Shown here: positions 57,947 to 64,000 of the stretch, one piece after another
Layout of the letters: each line of letters begins with the position of its first letter
Position numbering within the stretch: position 1 is the first letter of the stretch
Source of the DNA: Trichinella spiralis
Lineage: Eukaryota; Nematoda; Enoplea; Trichinellida; Trichinellidae
Reading direction: 5' to 3'
Length of the DNA: 64,000 bases
NCBI GenBank assembly: GCA_000181795.3
Contig: CM012954.1
Location: forward strand, 11,344,730-11,408,729
Translations under genes and position numbers: made by a program
The notes under the pieces: generated by a model
The model's input: only the letters and a program-made list of their open reading frames with translations
Database searches by the model: none
Told to the model about the DNA's origin: nothing

Positions 57947-60900
57947 TTATTCTTTTTCAAAAGTTACATACGAAGTTGGAAAACGACCAACAATATCTGG
58001 ACGATCTGCTACGTAGCCTTCCTGAAACAAAAAGAAATTACAAAAATTAATATTGAAAAAATAAAACCGCGTCCAAAAATGACCATACCATCCAGTAATC
58101 GTTTTCATCTGACAAGTGTTCACGTGTGATAAAAATTAAATCACCTCTGCTGAAGCTGATCTCATCACTGTTATCCGCTTTGCAATTATAAATTGCACGA
58201 CACTTTTTTCGAATCTCACTCGCTGGCTTTTTCTGAATAAATAAAGAAATATTATTTTATGTAAGATTTTTGAAAAATTACAAATAGAGGAGGAGGAGGA
58301 ACTTTTCGAGGTGCTGGTCGAGGAAGAACTGTCGTACACTGAGGCTTGCGTTGAAAGCTGGAAAACGTTGCGACATTAGCTGGTGTGGGTTCGGAAATGT
58401 TGCTATTGTCGAATCGATTCAACGTGAAGGATTTTTGTGGTAAAGAGAATGTCGACGATAAGCAACCACTTTCACCAAAAACAGAATTACGACTGCCATC
58501 TTGAATAAATTTCAAACATACAATGGACTGATTAATAATAATAATAATAATTTGCACATTACTTGCAGAATAATCGAGAACACTTTTACGTTGATCGCTG
58601 TTGACAAGCACCGATCTAGTGGGAAACAGTTGACTAGCTCTGGGTGTGCTGAAGCGCATTGCCAAAGGTACATCGACCAGTTCAGCTGAATCATCGGCAC
58701 CCTCAAATTGCATTACATCAATCAAAACAAGCCACAGTCATCATTATTATTAGCATTGTTGGAAAACATTTGCAATGATAAAATAAATTACTTCATTCAA
58801 AAGAGACAACGGAAATTCAATATCCGCAAACGTGGATTTGGCGTTCTGTTCGAATTTGTTCAACTAAAAATACCAACAACAACAAAATTTTCATTTCAAA
58901 AAACAAAATTATTTAAATCAAATTAAACAAACTGCTAACCAAACGTTCACAAGTTTCGTGCTGCAGCTGTTGGGCAAGTAGCAAAGGTGTCAACGAATCA
59001 ACATTGCACAATTCAACGTTCACATTCCAAACCAAAAGAAGCAACTTCAAACATTCGGGCTTATTTTGTCTGATGCAAAGATGCACTGCCGTATCGCCGA
59101 AACAATTCTGCGCGTTCACGTCAGCACCATTTTGCAACAAAAACTGAATAAAAGCTAAATGAGAACCGCCAGCATCCGCTGCCACGGCCATCAACAACGG
59201 CGTAGAATTCGAATCCTATATTTAAATAATAGAAATTAATAAAACATCTTCTTCAGATCCGTCTAAAGCTGCTCTCTTACGGGATCGACGATACTGTTCA
59301 TATCAACACCAGATGCGTAAAGATGCAACAAATTGCTTACAGAACCCAAAGCTACAGTTTCAATCAAATACTCCATCGGACGATCTGTCACAGGAACGAC
59401 AAACTTCCTTCCTACATACTTCTTCTGTATAAACCGCTTCCTTGAATTTAATTTTTGTTTATAGCTGCAATTATAATAAAACAACCCACTCACCGTTCGA
59501 CTGAATTTTCTAGCATTTTCAGTCCAGAGTATCCAGCTTCTAAAACCATATTCACTTTTTGATTACCTAACGCGAGCGGTATCTACAAACGACAAAATTG
59601 CCATCAACGTTCAAATTTTCCCCTAAAAGCACATATACCAAAGCCGTAGCTCGATCGAGGCGGTCCAAATTCAACGACTGAATTCGAGAAACGTGTACAC
59701 CCAATTCACGATGCACACCGGCACAATCGATGCAATGCAATGAACCCAAATTTGTACAAAGCCAGCTAACATCTAAACTAATATATAATTTTTACCTTTG
59801 AAACAATAATACGACGAATTTTTTTATTGGGGGCAAGCAAGCAAAAAAAAATCCCCACTAAATTTACCTCTAGAAGATGTGCAATCACAGCAACGATCAT
59901 TTCCTGGCAATGATTTGATCTTTTCCATGGCAACTTTTTCCACACGTTCCCCACTAGTTGCCTCGCTGCTCATTGCTTCTTGTTCCAATTGTTTTTTCGC
60001 TTTTTTCAACAGATTTAACCACCTTCAAAATAAAATTCAATAAAACAAACAAATAATATAATCCCCATTACTCATTGGCAGAATTTTCATTTTCGGCTTG
60101 AAATTCATATTTTCGTTCGCCTAAAAATTCCCCTTACAATACTGACAAAAATTAAACGACAAAAAAAACTGCAAATACTGCTCTGCACAATAAAACAGCG
60201 TTCATCATCAGCCGATGGTTGTATCTGACACGTCAAAAGATTTAATTCAATTGGCGCCTGCGCTTCCTTGAAAATTGAAATTTATCAAAAGTGAATAGAC
60301 AGATAATTGAAATATTAAAAAGAAAAACATCTATATATATATATACATTTTCATGCCAGATGTGAAGAAAACCGTCTCGAATTTCACAACGACGCTTATA
60401 CCACATTCGGTGCATTTTCCGTTTGCTGCGTTTCAACAAATAGCCGCATTTGAGCAACGCTGTGGAAGAGTTCGGCTGTTCAGTTGGACCGGAATCGAGC
60501 ATCGTTACTGATAACGATTCTGTTGAATCACGACTTTCGTCAGTTTTCGCCTGAAACAACAACAACAAAAAGATGACTCATACATGAAAAAAAATTTTTT
60601 TAATCTTTATGAAGAATAATCACAGTTTCATAATCCAAAACCACGACGGATCGTTTCAACGATTTGGACAAATTATGCAATAATTTCTGATCTTCATTTT
60701 GACTGCGCTTAGTTTCATCAAGTTTCTTTTCCAATTCTTCAACAAATTCGTGCAATTCTTCAAGTGTTTCTATACCTCTTCTAAAAAAACTAAAACAACA
60801 GCAACAATTATTATTATTATTCAAAAAAAGAAGACACCTTATTACGTATGCAAGGCATAATATAATTCAATCATCGATTCCACCAAACCAACGCTATTTT

Positions 60901-62520
60901 TCGATTCCATTTTACTAGCTTTCAAAAAAAGCTGAACAAGATATATGAATATATTCAATTTTATATGCTTGGTTAATCATTTTCACAAATTTCAATTTTA
61001 TTATAAAATAACATACCTGACAAAGTTCGTATTGAAGAATAGTACGCTCTTTCAACAACGCTTCTGCAACGTCAAGCTGACTAAGCTTAAAACCCTCTGA
61101 AGTGGTCTGGCTTTTCGCATCCTTTTCGAGCTTCGCCCTGCAATGACAACTGATTGACTGCTACCTTGCATATCTTCTTTCAAACAACAAATTTCTAAAA
61201 TGAAACTAAACACTCACGCTTTGCACTGATAATCTCGAAATGCCTTGTCGACAGCTTTAGATGAAAGCTAAAAAGAAAAAAAAACTGAAATTACATATTA
61301 CTATTTTTTGACTAAAAAACATGATAACAACAACTGCTGATGACAACAGCACCAGCGTGCTGATAACACCAAGCATCAAACTACTGACAAATTATTTTCC
61401 TACGCTACAAATAACATCTGCAATGGGAAATATTGACAATCATCGACTGAATGGCGTAAGCTTTACAAAAAAAACGCATTTAAAATGGAAAATCAAATCA
61501 GTATCAAGGACAACGAAAAAAAATAAATAATTGTCTGCAGAAATAATTTTGAAATGTCAATTCATTGATGTCGTGGCATTGTTGACCTCGTGCATTTTAT
61601 TCGGAAAAATGAATATATTCACTTTCTTTTGAAAATTTTTTTTGTCAGAATATTAACATTTTCAAAAATTACGTCACACTATTTAATCAATGCTGATCAC
61701 AATCTAGTCATTTACTGCAAGTCGCACTTTCGATTTGCAATATCGATTGATGATTCATCATACACCAACAACATTAACATCTATGAGCAATAGTTTTGCT
61801 CAAGGAAACTTTTATAAAATATTTTAAATCAAATTTCGCTTTGAAAACATCGTGAAATGAATACCGCCCGTGATATTTGCAATAAGTACATCGAGCAAAG
61901 CGCAAAGTGTCACAACATATAATACGTGAACTATATATAAATAAATCGAAAAAACGTAATACAACAAACCTTGGCTCTACCATCATTTTTCACAATGACA
62001 GCTAAAGGATAAATAAGGCAAGATTTAGCGCTTCGCACCAAAACCTTATTCAACAAAGCTAAATCTTTGAACATCATTGAAAACCTGAGCCAGCCTGTAC
62101 CTGCAAAATAAATACCACAAAGAATTATGAAAAAAACAGCTAAGTAAATAAAGTGTATACTAATTTCTGGATTGCCATCAGAAGTAGCCAAGCATGAATT
62201 AGAAAGTGCGGCTAAACTGCAAAGAGATTCTGCCAAATTTTCATGGCACTGCACGCACAATTCTTGATTAACTGTAAAAGACTTCAACCCTTTTCGTAAT
62301 TTCGATATTGCTTCCACATCATAAGCAACATTCTGAAAAGAAACAAATTACAAACAAACAGAACAAAATTAAAAAGCCACACCTCGAGAAAATCTTGCAC
62401 AGCTTGTCTGTACCGAAAGACCCGATTGGAAAATACGGAAGTAGTGGGACTACTTAAGTCATCTTCTGTTTCCGATACAAATGACCGAAAAAAATTTTCT
62501 TTGTTCTTCAAATCACGCAT
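57947..62520 (-). CDS. ASAP: ASAP-type Arf GTPase-activating protein (BAR-PH-ArfGAP-ankyrin-SH3)
   Basis: 20 exons in phase, 893 residues: 62383-62520, 62161-62332, 61970-62100, 61218-61267, 61017-61137, 60846-60931, 60624-60780, 60347-60550, 60179-60266, 60072-60120, 59868-60022, 59639-59772, 59494-59582, 59281-59464, 58940-59215, 58792-58863, 58563-58701, 58282-58499, 58089-58232, 57947-58021. Order: BAR about 1-285, beginning FVSETEDDLSSPTTS (human ASAP FVAETHEDYKAPTAS); PH about 319-404, with GYLLKRSKRKMHRMWYKRRC and YEFQAENE; ArfGAP about 433-540, with zinc finger CCDC...CIDC and VHRELGVHVSR, including the arginine finger; ankyrin repeats about 560-690; a short proline-rich part (RPAPRKVPPPPLF); C-terminal SH3 about 831-893 ending GRFPTSYV. 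ASAPs switch off Arf GTPases at membranes and adhesions and bend membranes. The proline-rich region is much shorter than in vertebrates. A TTGATCAG acceptor-like site lies five bases before the ATG. Confidence 0.94.
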
Positions 62521-63628
62521 TTCACCTGATCAAAACGAAAAAGCATTTAAACCGCAGCAATTTTAAAATAAAATGAACATAGAAAAACAGAAAAAGTCCA
62601 GTCAGTTATCATTGTGATCATCTAACAATGAACAAACACGGCAGCATCGATAACAACGTTGAAATTAGCCCACTGCGAATCATTGCATAAGCGACTTACT
62701 GTCGTCATATAGTGCTCATAGAAATAGAAACCACTTTTAAAGCATCCTTTAATGACACCTAAACGTCATTTGCCTTAGGCGCGAAAACTTCAAAACCTGA
62801 GTTTTCAATAAACATCAATCACATGTACCGATTACGCATTGCATGACACACAACTATGACTCACAATCGATACAAATAGCCAAATTAAGAACTGACATTC
62901 AAGTGTAGTATCTACAGTATGAAACAGCTTCCAAATAAAAAAACTAATGAAAATGATGTTAGCAGCATTTTTTAATGAAAACATTCTTTAAAGATGTTTT
63001 TCTATGTACTAAAATCTTAAAGCAAAATTGCATTTAAATGAGATAATTTAAAATAGCGCTAGCTTCATTAAACTTTTAATACAAACTTGAATTTTTTACA
63101 AGAAAAAACAAAATTAATTTTCATTTAAAGTAAATATTTAATGCTGTTTAAATAAGCAATATATTTTTAAGTCACAATTTCAAAATTAATGTTTTACAAT
63201 TTTTAAATAGGAAAAATTTAGAAATATTATAATTTAAAATGACAACAAAATTTCAGCTCTTAAAAAAATAATTTTTTCATAATATTTTTAAAATACATAG
63301 ACACGTATTTACCTACAGTACATTCATACATAATTTTATTTTACATCTGTGAATATACTGTATGTTTCATAATTCAATGGTACTGTTCTCTTTTGAAGAT
63401 TCTCATCTTCCAAATCGCCGCTTGATCGCAGATATATCATGTATGTTGATATGACAATAATTTGGTTACTTGTTTTGTCTTGTAAATGAATAGGAATAGT
63501 ATGTGAAAACTTTTCTTCTTTAGTATTCAATTTTGTAACTCTGCGATGGATAATTATGACCTTGCTTTGATTATTTTTTTGTTGATGTCTGGTTTAGTTT
63601 ATTTTAGCGAAACATCCCAAAGAAAAAA
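62521..63628. promoter_or_regulatory. Divergent region between ASAP and eIF6
   Basis: 1.1 kb of AT-rich DNA upstream of two divergent genes. It is GC-richer near the ASAP start (62590-62790). An acceptor-like TTTTAG ends at 63607, 21 nt before the eIF6 ATG. The minus-strand frame at 63336-63530 shows no domain. Confidence 0.4.
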
Positions 63629-64000
63629 ATGGCAGTTCGTGCTCAGTATGGAAACAGCTATGAGATAGGTGTTTTTGCTAAACTGACAAACACTTATTGT
63701 TTGGTTGGCATTGGAGGTTGTACAAATTTCTACAGTGTTTTTGAAGCAGAACTCGATGACGTAATGCCTGTCGTGCACGCTTCTGTTGGTGGCTGTAGAA
63801 TCGTTGGCCGATTGACCGTAGGCAATCGACATGGTCTACTTGTACCTATGAGTACCACAGACCAAGAATTGCAGCATTTGGCGAATTCACTGCCTGATAA
63901 TGTGAAAATACGCCGAGTTGAAGAGCGACTTTCTGCTTTAGGAAATGTTATTTCTTGTAACGACTATGCAGCCGTAGTTCACCCTGAATTAGATTATGAA
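63629..64000 (+). CDS. EIF6: Eukaryotic translation initiation factor 6 (5' part, cut by the window edge)
   Basis: 124 codons, open at the right edge. It begins [20 protein letters not shown] and contains [19 protein letters not shown]-like [43 protein letters not shown] and [12 protein letters not shown], all near-identical to animal eIF6, whose full length is about 245 residues. About half the protein is present. eIF6 is needed for 60S subunit maturation and keeps 60S from joining 40S too early. The start matches the family start exactly. Confidence 0.97.
   Translation, partial: MAVRAQYGNSYEIGVFAKLTNTYCLVGIGGCTNFYSVFEAELDDVMPVVHASVGGCRIVGRLTVGNRHGLLVPMSTTDQELQHLANSLPDNVKIRRVEERLSALGNVISCNDYAAVVHPELDYE

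Overview
This is nuclear DNA of an animal: intron-split genes, AT-rich intergenic DNA and many microsatellites. Introns are mostly 45-110 nt with TTTYAG-like acceptors. Several start codons lie just downstream of a splice-acceptor-like sequence, and two genes (MRPL33 and SRPRB) are only 11 nt apart. Together these point to an ecdysozoan, most likely a nematode with spliced-leader trans-splicing. Intron-rich genes and an insect/vertebrate-style E93/LCOR gene fit an early-branching (Trichinella/Trichuris-side) nematode better than Caenorhabditis. The taxon is an inference; no species is claimed.

Layout. 1-12.4 kb: one intronless Otx-class homeobox gene (minus, 6416-7540) in otherwise gene-free DNA with GC-richer islands. 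12.4-20.8 kb, gene-dense: COQ6 (minus, 10 exons), an intronless aerolysin-like gene (plus), TMCO1 (minus, 6 exons), MRPL33 followed by SRPRB (plus, possible dicistron), and a 154-residue orphan with an N-myristoylation signal (minus). 22.4-30.9 kb: a tau-tubulin kinase (minus, 6 exons, one 4.8-kb intron). 34.2-40.4 kb: a 29-exon corin-like type II membrane protein (plus) with SEA, Frizzled, 13 LDLa, SRCR, trypsin-like and one more LDLa domain; the protease has lost its catalytic residues. 42.3-56.2 kb: an E93/Mblk-1/LCOR transcription factor (minus, 8 exons, 7.3-kb first intron). 57.9-62.5 kb: an ASAP-type ArfGAP (minus, 20 exons). 63.6 kb to the edge: the 5' half of eIF6 (plus).

Gene models were assembled by hand: each junction was checked for GT/AG and reading phase, and each full CDS closes in frame. 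The one junction without an AG acceptor lies in the SEA domain of the corin-like gene.

The genes do not form a single pathway. Small themes are ER membrane biogenesis (TMCO1, SRPRB), mitochondrial function (COQ6, MRPL33), ribosome biogenesis (eIF6) and developmental regulators (Otx, E93) in broad non-coding territories. The observations most worth checking are the corin-like pseudoprotease, the 11-nt MRPL33-SRPRB spacing, the complete E93/LCOR architecture, the intronless aerolysin-like gene, and a GC-rich 16-bp palindrome inside E93.
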